Part shown: positions 17,274 through 25,943 of the stretch, in pieces | Numbering within the stretch: position 1 is the first letter of the stretch | Layout: each line of letters begins with the position of its first letter | Source: an uncultured Hyphomonas sp. | Lineage (GTDB): Bacteria; Pseudomonadota; Alphaproteobacteria; Caulobacterales; Hyphomonadaceae | Assembly (NCBI RefSeq): GCF_963678875.1 | Contig: NZ_OY787456.1 | Coordinates: forward strand, 992,001-1,056,000 | DNA length: 64,000 bases | Direction: 5' to 3' | The notes under the pieces: model-generated | Databases searched by the model: none | What the model was told of the DNA's origin: nothing | Seen by the model: only the letters and a program-made list of their open reading frames with translations | Program-made: the position numbers and the translations under genes

Positions 17274-19463
17274 CTAGAACCGGAACGTGTTGCCGAAGCG
17301 CAGCACGGCGCTGGTCTGGATGGAGCGGAAGTTGCGGCGGAAATCGTCGCCTTCGATATAGGCGCCGTGGCCGAGGGCGAAGAACACTTCGGTCTGCGGG
17401 CGCAATTCCCAGTTCACCCGCCCGAAGAAGGACAGGCTGTTGGTGATATTGTCATACTGCGTCTGCGTGGTGACCGAGAGGTCTGTCGACACGTTGAACA
17501 CGGTCTCCAGCGACCCGATCTGCACACTGACTTCACCCGAAGGAACGGAGATGTCCTCCCGCTTGTAGCCGGCCTTGAGGTCCACGTGCGGGTTCGGGCG
17601 GTAGTTCACATTGAAGTCATAGCGCTTCGAATCGCCGCCATAGAAATCCTTGAACTCGATTTCCGACGTCGTGCCCCAGGAGCGGACATAGGAGGACTGA
17701 ACCTTGAACTTCACGCCATTGTTGTCATAGACGCCGACCGGCACGACCAGCCCGCCCGGCAGGAAGAAGGGCGTGTTGATATGCTCTTCATTCTGGCTGG
17801 CGGTGAAGGTCAGGTCGTCGGTCCAGATCGTGTTGGCGTTCACGACCAGCGAATTGACCGTGGTCTCCGCATTGCCGTCGAGATCGGTGATGTATTCGTG
17901 GCTGGTGCCGAATTGCCACCAGCGCAGGTAGCCGTCCGACTGGCGGAAGCGGCGGTGCCAGTCTGCCGAGAAGGTCCGTGTGCCGGGCCGGTTCACGAAG
18001 CCGAGCGCCGGGGCGAAGTCCTCGCCGATCTGGCGGGCTTCCAGGCTCCAGGCCCATTTGTCGTTCGGATAGTCGAACTTCGCACCGAAGGAATCGTCAT
18101 CCTCCAGCGTGGAAGAGAAGGTGCGCTGGTAGAACACGTCCGCCTGCATCCGCCCGCCGCCGAAGAAGGACGGTACGCGATAGCTGAAATCGGCCCCGGC
18201 CAGCGTGTTGTCGGAGAGGCCCGCCGGGTCGCCATTGGTGGCGATGAAGCCGACGCGGGACTGGTCCAGCACGTCGACCGTCGCCCGGGCCACCGACAGG
18301 TTCTGCGACCCGATCGTGCCGGTGCTGCCGGTCTGGGCCGACAGGATGCCGATCTCCACACCATTGACTTCGCCGCTCAGTTTCAGGCCTGCGTCCACTT
18401 TCACCGACTGGCCGTTCACGATGCCGATGCGGCGCGAGAAGAAGGGCTGGCCGTTCGGGGCGCCCGCAAAGGTCTGGCCCGCAAACTCGAACAGGGCCGC
18501 ATCCTGCAGGAAGAAGTCCCGCGTTTCCGGGAAGAAGAGCGAGAAGCGGCCGGTATTGATCTGCCGGTCGTCCAGCGGCGTGTCGGAGAAGTCCGTGTTG
18601 AGCGTGACTAGGCCGGTCAGCGAGGGCGTGAACTTGTAGGAGATGTTCGCGCTCGGCTCGATCGTCAGGTCATCGTCGCGCGGCTGGGCCCAGCGCCGGT
18701 TTCCGGCAATCCCGGCCTGCAGCTGGACGTCGAAGCCCTTGCCCTTGTTGATATTGTCGATGCCCTCGATATAGCCGGGGCGGGCGAAGCCGAACTTGTT
18801 GACCGACTGGTCGATGCCGGCCCAGCGGATCTCCTCATTATCGTGGGCGTGTTCCCGCGTCATCATCAGGCCCCAGCCATCGGAGGCGGGATCAAAGCTC
18901 AGTGACCGGAAGGGCAGGGAGATTTCCGCCGTCCAGCCATCGTCCGTCAGCTGGCTGTCTGCGTCCCAGATGATGTTCCAGGCATCCACGGGCGCCTGAC
19001 CATATCGGATCAGGCGCTCGGTCCGTGCGCCAAGGGCGTTGATGTCGAATCCGAAGCCGGACGTGCCGGTATTGAACGGGTCGATATAGAAGCGGAACAT
19101 GTCGTCCCGCCAGATTTCGCCATCGCGCTCCAGCACCGAAGCGAGGATCGCTTCGGGCATGTCGTCATGGGCATAGATGCCGACATAGAGGTTGTTTTCG
19201 TCATAGGCGAAGTAGACGCGCGTCTCGACGGTTGGCGGGCCGACCTTCGGTTCCACCTGGTAGAACTCGGAGACTTCGGCCGCCTTCGACCACATCGCTT
19301 CGTCCAGCTTGCCGTCGATGACCGGGGCTTCGCTTGTGTCGATCCTGACCGGGCGGACCGTCGGCTGGTAGGTGGCGAAGTCGCGAACGGGCGGTTCGTC
19401 TTCGGCAAAGGCCAGACCGGCGCCGCACATGGCGATGCAGGCGCCCAACATCCATCGATGCAC
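17274..19463 (-). CDS. DUF5916 outer-membrane protein with N-terminal CBM9-like domain
   Basis: 729 residues. A signal peptide ends about residue 20 (GLAFAEDE). Residues 35-215 form a carbohydrate-binding CBM9-like domain (APVIDGKLDEAMWSKAAEV, VYFAYDENNLYVGIYAHDD, GWTAEISLPFRSL). The rest is a DUF5916 beta-barrel with alternating strands, ending in FGNTFRF whose final Phe is the outer-membrane insertion signal. These proteins are believed to bind or admit an extracellular ligand; the ligand is unknown and there is no TonB plug. A 21-bp palindrome lies upstream at 19587-19607. Confidence 0.85.
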   Translation of the reverse strand: MHRWMLGACIAMCGAGLAFAEDEPPVRDFATYQPTVRPVRIDTSEAPVIDGKLDEAMWSKAAEVSEFYQVEPKVGPPTVETRVYFAYDENNLYVGIYAHDDMPEAILASVLERDGEIWRDDMFRFYIDPFNTGTSGFGFDINALGARTERLIRYGQAPVDAWNIIWDADSQLTDDGWTAEISLPFRSLSFDPASDGWGLMMTREHAHDNEEIRWAGIDQSVNKFGFARPGYIEGIDNINKGKGFDVQLQAGIAGNRRWAQPRDDDLTIEPSANISYKFTPSLTGLVTLNTDFSDTPLDDRQINTGRFSLFFPETRDFFLQDAALFEFAGQTFAGAPNGQPFFSRRIGIVNGQSVKVDAGLKLSGEVNGVEIGILSAQTGSTGTIGSQNLSVARATVDVLDQSRVGFIATNGDPAGLSDNTLAGADFSYRVPSFFGGGRMQADVFYQRTFSSTLEDDDSFGAKFDYPNDKWAWSLEARQIGEDFAPALGFVNRPGTRTFSADWHRRFRQSDGYLRWWQFGTSHEYITDLDGNAETTVNSLVVNANTIWTDDLTFTASQNEEHINTPFFLPGGLVVPVGVYDNNGVKFKVQSSYVRSWGTTSEIEFKDFYGGDSKRYDFNVNYRPNPHVDLKAGYKREDISVPSGEVSVQIGSLETVFNVSTDLSVTTQTQYDNITNSLSFFGRVNWELRPQTEVFFALGHGAYIEGDDFRRNFRSIQTSAVLRFGNTFRF

Positions 19464-19586
19464 GTAGACTTCCTCCCGATAATTTATCCGACCGCCTTTG
19501 ACGTATCGGTGTCTCGCTGCCCGTCGAATAGGAATGGTCGCCCGGCATGGCCAGTCCTTCTTGTGTCGAAAGCGGACATTTTCAAA

Positions 19587-19607
19587 CCTGCCTGAATTTC
19601 AGGCAGG
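19587..19607. promoter_or_regulatory. 21-bp perfect palindrome between two genes
   Basis: CCTGCCTGAA (19587-19596) and TTCAGGCAGG (19598-19607) are exact inverted repeats around a single T. It lies 124 bases upstream of the DUF5916 gene and 102 bases past the VOC stop, both on the minus strand. It may be an operator or, as RNA, an end hairpin of the VOC transcript; the T-run after it (TTTGAAAATG) is poor. Confidence 0.5.
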
Positions 19608-19708
19608 CCTGATCAGGACGGCACATCGGGGGCTGGCGCGCGCGTCCGGGTGAGACCTGGCAGACGCGTCCACCTATCAGCTTCCGCTTCCGCGCCCCGC
19701 CGCGGCTT

Positions 19709-20065
19709 TCAGTCCGAAAAGCACAGCTTGTTTCCATCAAGGTCTCTCACATAGGCGGAAAAACGCGGACCGCGCTGGCCCGGCAGGCCTTCGCAAGTGC
19801 CGCCAAGTTCTATGGCCCGATCATGGAGCCGGCTGACCGCTTCGGCTGTTCCGAGACTGAAGCCGACCATGGTGCCATTGCCGTTTGTGGCCGGCTTTTC
19901 GTCAAAGGGACGCGCAATCGCAAACGCGAAATCCTCGCCCAGCCAGTAGGTCATCCTGTCTGACGGGGCGATACGGTTCAGACCTGAGTCCTCGAAGAGG
20001 GAATCGTAAAACCGGGCGGCGGCGTTCATGTCATTTGTTCCGACAACGAAGTAGTTCATTCGCAT
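19709..20065 (-). CDS. VOC family protein (PhnB/glyoxalase-like)
   Basis: 118 residues, single VOC module: MNYFVVGTNDMNAAARFYDSLF at the start and RFSAYVRDLDGNKLCFSD at the end, typical of the small glyoxalase-like proteins often paired with WYL regulators. Metal-ligand positions are partly non-canonical (final Glu replaced by Cys region), so catalysis is uncertain. AGGAG precedes the ATG at 20065. The WYL regulator is divergent, with an inverted repeat in between, and is the likely controller. Confidence 0.82.
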   Translation of the reverse strand: MRMNYFVVGTNDMNAAARFYDSLFEDSGLNRIAPSDRMTYWLGEDFAFAIARPFDEKPATNGNGTMVGFSLGTAEAVSRLHDRAIELGGTCEGLPGQRGPRFSAYVRDLDGNKLCFSD

Positions 20066-20142
20066 GATGGGATCTCCTGTTCGCCGATGGCATGACTTGC
20101 CCGGCCTCTTTTCTGGGGTGCCTCCCTGTTATTGAAAAATAC

Positions 20143-20155
20143 GACATTTTATGTC
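20143..20155. promoter_or_regulatory. candidate operator between VOC gene and WYL regulator
   Basis: GACATTTTATGTC is an inverted repeat (GACAT, 3-base spacer, ATGTC) in an AT-rich island within a GC-rich genome, 12 bases before the regulator ATG and 78 bases from the VOC gene. It is a good candidate binding site for the WYL protein; function is inferred from position only. Confidence 0.5.
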
Positions 20156-20166
20156 CTATTTCTTCC

Positions 20167-20901
20167 ATGACGCGGACAAACACGACAGGCAGGCTGAGGC
20201 GGATGGAATTGCTGGCGGTCCGGCTGAAGCAGGACACGCATTGCACGGTCAGCGAACTGGCGCGCGAGTTCGGGGTCAGCCAGCGAACGATCTCGCGGGA
20301 TCTTTCCCTTATGCGGGATCAGGGCATGCAGATTGACGCCGACCGCGGGAGAGGCGGAGGGGTCCGGCTTGACCGCAACTGGGGCGTCGGCCGGCTGAAC
20401 CTCGCCTATGCCGAGGCGGTCGACCTTCTGATCAGCCTTGCCGTCGCAGAGCAAATGAACTCGCCCATGTTCCTGGCGAACCTCGACTCGATCAGGCGGC
20501 AATTGGTGGCCTCTTTTTCCCCGGCAAAGCGCGATCGGGTGGATCGCCTGAAATCCCGAATCCTCGTGGGAGTCACGGCGTCGACCTATGTGCAGGCGGG
20601 GACGTCAGCTCCGCCGAAACCGGTTGTTCAGGCCCTGCACCAGGCTTTCACCGATCAGGAGATGCTGGCGATAGGGTATCAGAGAGAGGATGGCGAGACG
20701 TCCAGGCGGACCATCGAGCCGCACTACCTGCTGCTGAAATATCCCGTCTGGTATGTTGTCGGGTTCGATCATTTGCGGAACGCGCCGCGCACGTTTCGTT
20801 GCGACCGGATACTGGCTGCCTCAGGGACGGGTCGTCATTTCCACCTTTTGCCCAAGGAGGAGTTTCCGCTGTCTCCGGATGGAGTCGAGATGGTGGTGTG
20901 A
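20167..20901 (+). CDS. YafY-type HTH/WYL-domain transcriptional regulator
   Basis: 244 residues. The N-terminal HTH_11 winged helix is RRMELLAVRLKQDTHCTVSELAREFGVSQRTISRDLSLMRDQGM. The WYL domain follows (AIGYQREDGETSRRTIEPHYLLLKYPVWYVVGFDHLRNAPRTFRCDRI), where conserved Arg and the WY-L signature (here VWYVVG) are thought to sense nucleic acid or nucleotide ligands. Such regulators often control a divergent VOC gene, as here. Start chosen at 20167 because the HTH needs the RTNTTGRLRR segment; the ribosome site is weak. Confidence 0.88.
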   Translation: MTRTNTTGRLRRMELLAVRLKQDTHCTVSELAREFGVSQRTISRDLSLMRDQGMQIDADRGRGGGVRLDRNWGVGRLNLAYAEAVDLLISLAVAEQMNSPMFLANLDSIRRQLVASFSPAKRDRVDRLKSRILVGVTASTYVQAGTSAPPKPVVQALHQAFTDQEMLAIGYQREDGETSRRTIEPHYLLLKYPVWYVVGFDHLRNAPRTFRCDRILAASGTGRHFHLLPKEEFPLSPDGVEMVV

Positions 20902-20926
20902 GCGCGTGCCGGCCTCGCAGGCCTGA

Positions 20927-21931
20927 TCAGAACGGTCCGTTCGCCTTTTTCAGCAGCTCGCCCAGCCGCTCCTTATGCGTTGTGTAGGCGCCCTTGCCGT
21001 TCCTGGATTTGAATGAGGTCCAGTTCGGCTCCATGTCTTCGTACAGGCCGGAAATGACGGACAGGCTTCCTTCAGGCCACTGACTGACGGGCAGTTCCTC
21101 CAGCAAATACGCCGCATTCGCCGCCTTGAACTTGTTGGCAGAGCAAAGCCCCCAGACCGTGAAATCCACCCGGTCCCGAACCGTTTTCAGCGTGTGCTCA
21201 TGTTTCCATGTGATGCGGTCCAGAATCTGGGTGACTGTTTCGTCATAGGCCTGCGTGCGTGCCGCGGCAGTCAGCAGGAGCCCCGCCGGCATATGACTTC
21301 TTGCCCAGGATATGAATCTCTCGCGCTGGTCGTCATTGATGCCGATCAGCCAGTAGGCAGGCTCCAGCGCTCGGACAGGCTGGGCTTCTGCAAAGCTGAA
21401 GAACAGATCGAATACATCTTCTCCATAGAACCAGTCTGCCATGGAGATAAGCTCACTGAAATCTGGACGGGCCTTGTCTGCCAGTGCAGCGTAAATCGCG
21501 TTCTTGTAAGCGGCCTGCTCGAAAAGGCCCGCCAGAGACCTTATCGGATCATTCAGGTGGGGTAGGTGATCGGGGCCCTGACCGTCGGGTTCCCAGTCGA
21601 AGAAACTCTCCAGGATTTCCAGGACATGATAGAGATCTGCCAGGCCCAGTCTCGTGTCGACGATGTGCGCAGTCAGATAGGGAAACGCGTCCAGGGCTTC
21701 CCGGTAGGACGCCTCTTGACCCCAGAAGATTACTTCGCCGATCTCGGCATAGACCCGCGTCAGGTTCAGGACAATTTCCTGTCCGGGGTAGCCTTCCGAA
21801 AGAGTCTTGTAGAGCTGCCCCTCATAGAGCGCGCCGAGAAACACATCGATATTGTCCGACACCGGGTACCCGATCAGTCCGAGGTCGGTGATGCGTCTGG
21901 CGAGCGGATGTTTGGCTTGGTCCGATGGCAT
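20927..21931 (-). CDS. hypothetical protein, family not recognised
   Basis: 334 residues, no signal peptide or transmembrane helix, acidic with many aromatic residues (frequent F, Y and W). No catalytic motif was recognised. The protein looks helical throughout, with segments like YREALDAFPYLTAHIVDTRLGLADLYHVLEILESFFDW; a TPR-like or other helical-repeat scaffold is possible but not demonstrated. It ends with KKANGPF. Codon use is somewhat less GC-biased than its neighbours. It lies between the WYL regulator (convergent) and ttcA (same strand, upstream). Confidence 0.7.
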   Translation of the reverse strand: MPSDQAKHPLARRITDLGLIGYPVSDNIDVFLGALYEGQLYKTLSEGYPGQEIVLNLTRVYAEIGEVIFWGQEASYREALDAFPYLTAHIVDTRLGLADLYHVLEILESFFDWEPDGQGPDHLPHLNDPIRSLAGLFEQAAYKNAIYAALADKARPDFSELISMADWFYGEDVFDLFFSFAEAQPVRALEPAYWLIGINDDQRERFISWARSHMPAGLLLTAAARTQAYDETVTQILDRITWKHEHTLKTVRDRVDFTVWGLCSANKFKAANAAYLLEELPVSQWPEGSLSVISGLYEDMEPNWTSFKSRNGKGAYTTHKERLGELLKKANGPF

Positions 21932-21974
21932 GTTTCTTTCCCACCAGCTTGTGCCGGCTCCGCGTCAGGTTTCT

Positions 21975-22868
21975 TCAGAACGGCACGTTCGGGTCGTCTT
22001 CGCCTTCGCCGCCGGGGGCGAGGCCGAGGAAGTCGAACACTTTCGGGTCGTGCAAATGGCTCGGGCGGACGGTGGCGAGGGCGTGCGCCATCACCTGCCG
22101 CACGCCGGGCTTCTTGCGTTCCCACTCGTTCAGCATCTGCTTCATCGCCACGCGCTGCAGGCCGTCCTGGCTGCCGCACAGATTGCACGGGATGATCGGG
22201 AAGTTCATGGCGACGGAGAATTTCTCAAGATCGCCTTCCGCAGCCGTAATCAGGGGACGGAGCACCATGACGTCGCCCTCATCATTCAGCAGCTTCGGCG
22301 GCATCGCGGCAAGGCGGCCGCCATGGATGAGGTTCATCATGAACGTCTCCAGCGCGTCGTCGCGGTGGTGGCCCAGCACGATGGCCTCGCAGCCTTCCTC
22401 CCGCGCGATGCGGTAGAGAATGCCCCGGCGCAGGCGCGAGCACATGGAGCAGAAGGTCCGCCCCTCGGGCACCTTGTCGGTGACAATGGAATAAGTGTCC
22501 TCGGTCACGATCCGGTAGGGCGCGCCGATCTTCTCCAGCCATTCCGGCAGGATGTGTTTCGGAAAGCCCGGCTGGCCCTGGTCGAGATTGCAGGCGATCA
22601 GGTCCACAGGCAGGGCGCCCTGGTATTGGAGGTCCATCAGAACGGCGAGCAGGCCATAACTGTCCTTGCCGCCGGAGAGGCAGACCAGCCATTTCGGCCG
22701 GGGCGCTGCGCCGCTCTCCACCGCGCGCCGGTCGACCATGCCATAGGCGTCGATCGCCTGGAGGGCGCCGCGCACCAGCCGCTTGCGCAGCTTCTTGAAG
22801 CTCACCGAATCCGGCGTCTCCGCGAAAAGCGGGGGCGCGCCAGTGAAAGAGGAAACATCATCTGCCAT
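21975..22868 (-). CDS. ttcA: tRNA 2-thiocytidine(32) synthetase TtcA
   Basis: 297 residues. PP-loop ATPase motif CLSGGKDSYGLLAVL, the two cysteine motifs CSMCSRLRRGILYRIA and PCNLCGSQ that bind a 4Fe-4S cluster, and HHRDDALETFMMNL are diagnostic of TtcA, which thiolates C32 of selected tRNAs using ATP and a sulfur donor. The start was set at 22868 (MADDVSSFTG), matching family length; the frame is open further upstream. Confidence 0.95.
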   Translation of the reverse strand: MADDVSSFTGAPPLFAETPDSVSFKKLRKRLVRGALQAIDAYGMVDRRAVESGAAPRPKWLVCLSGGKDSYGLLAVLMDLQYQGALPVDLIACNLDQGQPGFPKHILPEWLEKIGAPYRIVTEDTYSIVTDKVPEGRTFCSMCSRLRRGILYRIAREEGCEAIVLGHHRDDALETFMMNLIHGGRLAAMPPKLLNDEGDVMVLRPLITAAEGDLEKFSVAMNFPIIPCNLCGSQDGLQRVAMKQMLNEWERKKPGVRQVMAHALATVRPSHLHDPKVFDFLGLAPGGEGEDDPNVPF

Positions 22869-22928
22869 GGCTGCCCTATCCCATGGGCCGGGCCTTGCGG
22901 GAAGCACTTCCCTTCAGGCGGCTTGCAA

Positions 22929-22949
22929 TATTATTGAATTTCGATAATA
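22929..22949. promoter_or_regulatory. AT-rich near-perfect palindrome upstream of DUF4386 gene
   Basis: TATTAT (22929-22934) and ATAATA (22944-22949) flank an inner GAA-T-TTC, giving a 21-bp palindrome with only one mismatched pair. It stands 34 bases before the DUF4386 start in an otherwise GC-rich context and probably overlaps a promoter, so it is a candidate operator for an unknown repressor. Confidence 0.5.
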
Positions 22950-22983
22950 AGTCCGCGGCGAAGCCGAGACTATGGAGACCGAC

Positions 22984-23694
22984 ATGCCCCCACCCGTCCG
23001 AACCGCCAGACTGGCGGGGCTTGCCTATCTCTACATCATCGTCGCGGGCCTCTTTGCGCAGATAGGCGTACGTGGCCAATTGGTCGACTACAACGATCCG
23101 GCCAGCACGGCGGCGAACATTCTCGGGGCGGAGATGCTCTACCGCATCGGCTTCGTGGCAGAGCTGTTGATGACCGGGGCGGATATTCTGGTGGCGCTTT
23201 GCCTCTACCGTATCCTGCTGGTTGTGGACCGGCATCTCTCGCTGGCGGGCCTCGTGTTCCGCCTGATCTCTGCAGCGATTGCCGGGACAAAGGCATTGTT
23301 CTTCCTGATGCCGCTGATCCTGCTGAACCTGGACCCGGAAACGGGCGGGTTTGCTGCCGGGGAGCTGGAGCGCCTGTCTGTCCTCTCGCTCATGCTGCAC
23401 GGGCAGGCCTATAATATCTCGCTGGTGTTCTTCGGCTTCGATTGCCTCATCATTGGCTGGCTGATCTGGAAGTCCGGCTTCCTGCCGCGCCTGATCGGGA
23501 CCGGGATCCTGGTGGCGGGCCTCTGCTACCTCGTCACCTCGCTCATGATCTTCCTGACGCCGGCGCTGGCGGCCTCTTCCTGGTTCATGATCCTGTTCCT
23601 GCCATGCCTTGTCGCCGAGGCGGCCCTGACGCTCTGGCTGTTGGTCCGCGGGATCAATGTGGAGACATGGAAAAAGGCGGCCGGAGCCGCCTGA
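22984..23694 (+). CDS. DUF4386 family membrane protein
   Basis: 236 residues with about six transmembrane helices and the family opening RTARLAGLAYLYIIVAGLFAQ, followed by YRIGFVAELLMTGADILVALCLYRIL. DUF4386 proteins are of unknown function. ATG 22984 is preferred over ATG 22972 because GGAG lies six bases before it. The promoter region has a 21-bp AT-rich palindrome. Convergent with the GIY-YIG gene. Confidence 0.85.
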   Translation: MPPPVRTARLAGLAYLYIIVAGLFAQIGVRGQLVDYNDPASTAANILGAEMLYRIGFVAELLMTGADILVALCLYRILLVVDRHLSLAGLVFRLISAAIAGTKALFFLMPLILLNLDPETGGFAAGELERLSVLSLMLHGQAYNISLVFFGFDCLIIGWLIWKSGFLPRLIGTGILVAGLCYLVTSLMIFLTPALAASSWFMILFLPCLVAEAALTLWLLVRGINVETWKKAAGAA

Positions 23695-23705
23695 GATCAT
23701 GAGAT

Positions 23706-23744
23706 AGTCCGGTATGATCCGGTATGGTCCGGCGTAATCAGGTC
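23706..23744. repeat. 10-bp tandem repeat, copy 1
   Basis: Three tandem units AGTCCGGTAT, GATCCGGTAT and GGTCCGGCGT plus a decayed fourth, in exact 10-bp register, fill the gap between the convergent DUF4386 and GIY-YIG genes and run over the stop codon of the latter. The same unit occurs at 47767-47816. Confidence 0.7.
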
Positions 23745-24160
23745 AAAAAGGGCAGGCGGAACATGCGCTTGAACTTCCACCAGCGGCGCAGGCGCTTGTT
23801 GTTCGGCGCATCGTCGGACCCGCGCGGGATGAGGATGTCGTTCATCCGCGGCTGGTAATTCCGGATCAGGTCTTCTTCGACGCGCTCCCGGTCTGCCGGT
23901 TTTTTTACAATCATTACATGGCGTTCGGTCGCCCCGCGCTTCCACCAGGCCTCCCACCAGCGCTCATGCCCGATCAGGCGCGAGCGGAAATTGGCGGCCT
24001 TGCCGATGTAGAGCGGCTCCAGGAAGAACACGAACCGCCGGCGCACGAAGACATAGATCCCGCCCTCATCGGGCAGGCCCTTGCGCGTCAGCGTAATATT
24101 GAACCGGTACGGCCGGCCGGATTCGCCCCACCAGGTATGCCAGCCAAACAACAGGATCAT
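23738..24160 (-). CDS. GIY-YIG nuclease family protein
   Basis: 140 residues. The GIY-YIG elements are GGIYVFVRR and LEPLYIGKAANFRSRL, with Arg in the second helix and Glu in ERVEEDLIRNYQPRMND, the expected catalytic residues of this nuclease fold. It is a small stand-alone form related to UPF0213/YhbQ but with an unusual N-terminal segment (LLFGWHTWWGESGRPYRFNITL). The start is at ATG 24160, which has GGAGGG upstream; a GTG at 24172 lies within that ribosome site. Function unknown. Its stop codon is embedded in a tandem repeat. Confidence 0.82.
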   Translation of the reverse strand: MILLFGWHTWWGESGRPYRFNITLTRKGLPDEGGIYVFVRRRFVFFLEPLYIGKAANFRSRLIGHERWWEAWWKRGATERHVMIVKKPADRERVEEDLIRNYQPRMNDILIPRGSDDAPNNKRLRRWWKFKRMFRLPFLT

Positions 24161-24212
24161 GGGTCCCTCCACGTCGATTCTGCGAAGCTCGGCTGAGACG
24201 GTTAATGGGCGG

Positions 24213-24575
24213 TTAACCCTCTGGCATCTGGTGAACGTAGACCTCGTTGTGCTTGATCAGGCCATCTTCGATGATCACGAGGTCGAAGCCCCGCATCAGG
24301 CCGTCCTTGCCGCCCTCACCAATGTGGCAATACCAGCGGCCGCAATAGCCGCCGGGGACGGGCCACGTCTCGTCCGGCTTGTAGACCATGGGCGGCGTGG
24401 CGCCGAACAATCCGGTCAGATAGGTGCGCAGGGCGTCCCGGCCGTGCAGGCCTCCCGCCGTCTGCGGATCCTTGTAGACGGTGTCCGGCGAATAGAAGGC
24501 GACAAGACGGTCGACATCCTTGCGGCTCCAGGCATCCAGCCAGTCGGCATTGAAACCATCGATGCTGAAACTCAT
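24213..24575 (-). CDS. nuclear transport factor 2-like (SnoaL) protein
   Basis: 120 residues, cone-shaped NTF2/SnoaL fold: WLDAWSRKDVDRLVAFYSPDTVYKDPQTAGGLHGRDALRTYLTGLF at the start, then MRGFDLVIIEDGLIKHNEVYVHQ. Such proteins act as small isomerases, cyclases or ligand binders. The start overlaps the stop of the upstream flavin monooxygenase gene (ATGA at 24572-24575), so the two form a coupled pair and probably act on the same compound. Confidence 0.85.
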   Translation of the reverse strand: MSFSIDGFNADWLDAWSRKDVDRLVAFYSPDTVYKDPQTAGGLHGRDALRTYLTGLFGATPPMVYKPDETWPVPGGYCGRWYCHIGEGGKDGLMRGFDLVIIEDGLIKHNEVYVHQMPEG

Positions 24576-25819
24576 GCGGCGGTCTCCTCAGGTTCGCCCA
24601 GCACGCGGGCGCGGTGGTCTTCCGTAAAGAATTCCGGCGGCACGGTTTCCGGCCCGGCCATGATGGCGATGCCATGGATGCCGAGGGTCGGGTCTGCCGC
24701 CTTGCGCGTGTGATAGGACAGGCGCCGGGCCTTGGCCGTCTCGCCGAACTCCATGTCGAGTGCGGCTTGCAACTGGCCGGCAAAGCGAAGCCGCCGCATG
24801 CGTTCCGCGCGCTCCTCGGCATAGGCAGAGAAATCCGGCGCAGCGCCTTCCGGCGTCTCCTTCAGGATTTCCGACACGATGCGCACATCGCGATAGGTGA
24901 TCGACAGGCCGAGGCCGTTGATCGGGTCGTTCCAGCCCGCGGCATCTCCGATCAGGACACAGCCCGGTGCGAACGGCTCGTCCGTCCAGCTGTCATTGTT
25001 GAAATAGGAATAGAGCGGCCCGGCAGGTGTGCCGTCTGCCAGTGCCTTGTTGTGCGGCGCGCATTCCATGCGGAAGGCTTCGAGGAACCGCGCCGGGCCG
25101 TCCTCTCCCGCAAAGCGGCCTTTCTCCTCCAGCGCATAGCCGCCATAGACCCGCACGCGCCCGTCGCCCTGCGGGAAAGCGAGGAAACCGAAGCCGCCCT
25201 CAGTGCCGATGGCCTGCCGTTTCGGGTCCCAGCCTTCGACATTCTCGACCAGCAGGCCGGTGAACCAGTGATGCGGCCGGTCCTGGTGCAGCTGGATGCC
25301 GGCGGCGGCACGCACCATGGACTGGCGTCCCTCTGCGCCGACGATCAGGCGCGTTTCAACGGTCTGCTGCTTGCCGTCATGGGTGAAGGTGACAGACGGT
25401 GCGTCGCCCAGCGTCACGGCCTCGACATTCACGGAGCGCAGGCAAGTCGCGCCCGCAGCAGCGGCTGCGTCGTACAGTGTCTGGCAATGATGCGGATGGC
25501 CGATGCAGAGCGGACCCGGAATATCCGGGATCAGCATGTTCAGCGGCAGGGGCGTCGACTCGCAAAGTTCCGGCGGCAGGCTTTCATCATACGTGATGTG
25601 TTCCGACAGATGGTGTCCGCCCGCCGCGACCAGCGTGTCATAGAGACCGACGCGTCTGGTCTCCACCACGCCCCAGGGCGCGATCCATTCGCCGCGCACG
25701 CGGTCTTCGTATGCTTCGGATTTCTCAAGCAGCAAGACGCTGCGCCCGGCGCGCGCCATGACGGTGGCCAGCGCGCTGCCGCCGATACCGCCGCCTACAA
25801 TGACAAGATCGTAGCTCAT
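24572..25819 (-). CDS. FAD-dependent monooxygenase (PHBH/UbiH-like)
   Basis: 415 residues. The Rossmann motif VIVGGGIGGSALATVMARAG is at the N-terminus, the second FAD motif is CVLIGDAAGWNDPINGLGLS, and LIVGAEGRQSMVRAAAG carries the DG-like segment. This is the architecture of class A flavoprotein monooxygenases and halogenase-like or geranylgeranyl-reductase-like oxidoreductases. Paired with a SnoaL-like protein, a reaction on an aromatic or polyketide-like compound is possible but inferred. The start at 25819 is set by the dinucleotide-binding motif. Confidence 0.88.
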   Translation of the reverse strand: MSYDLVIVGGGIGGSALATVMARAGRSVLLLEKSEAYEDRVRGEWIAPWGVVETRRVGLYDTLVAAGGHHLSEHITYDESLPPELCESTPLPLNMLIPDIPGPLCIGHPHHCQTLYDAAAAAGATCLRSVNVEAVTLGDAPSVTFTHDGKQQTVETRLIVGAEGRQSMVRAAAGIQLHQDRPHHWFTGLLVENVEGWDPKRQAIGTEGGFGFLAFPQGDGRVRVYGGYALEEKGRFAGEDGPARFLEAFRMECAPHNKALADGTPAGPLYSYFNNDSWTDEPFAPGCVLIGDAAGWNDPINGLGLSITYRDVRIVSEILKETPEGAAPDFSAYAEERAERMRRLRFAGQLQAALDMEFGETAKARRLSYHTRKAADPTLGIHGIAIMAGPETVPPEFFTEDHRARVLGEPEETAA

Positions 25820-25943
25820 CGGTTTTCCTCCATCCGGCCTCTGACGGGCCTTCAAAACGGAGGATGCCTTGAAGGGCTGGGGCTGACAAACCCTGACGCG
25901 GGGGAGGCCTGACGGGGCGTCAGGCCGGGAGGCAGGCGGGAAG

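Noticed and set aside
17166..18611. A 481-codon plus-strand frame opposite the DUF5916 gene
   Set aside because: Low-complexity mirror translation; the minus strand has signal peptide, CBM9 and barrel features.
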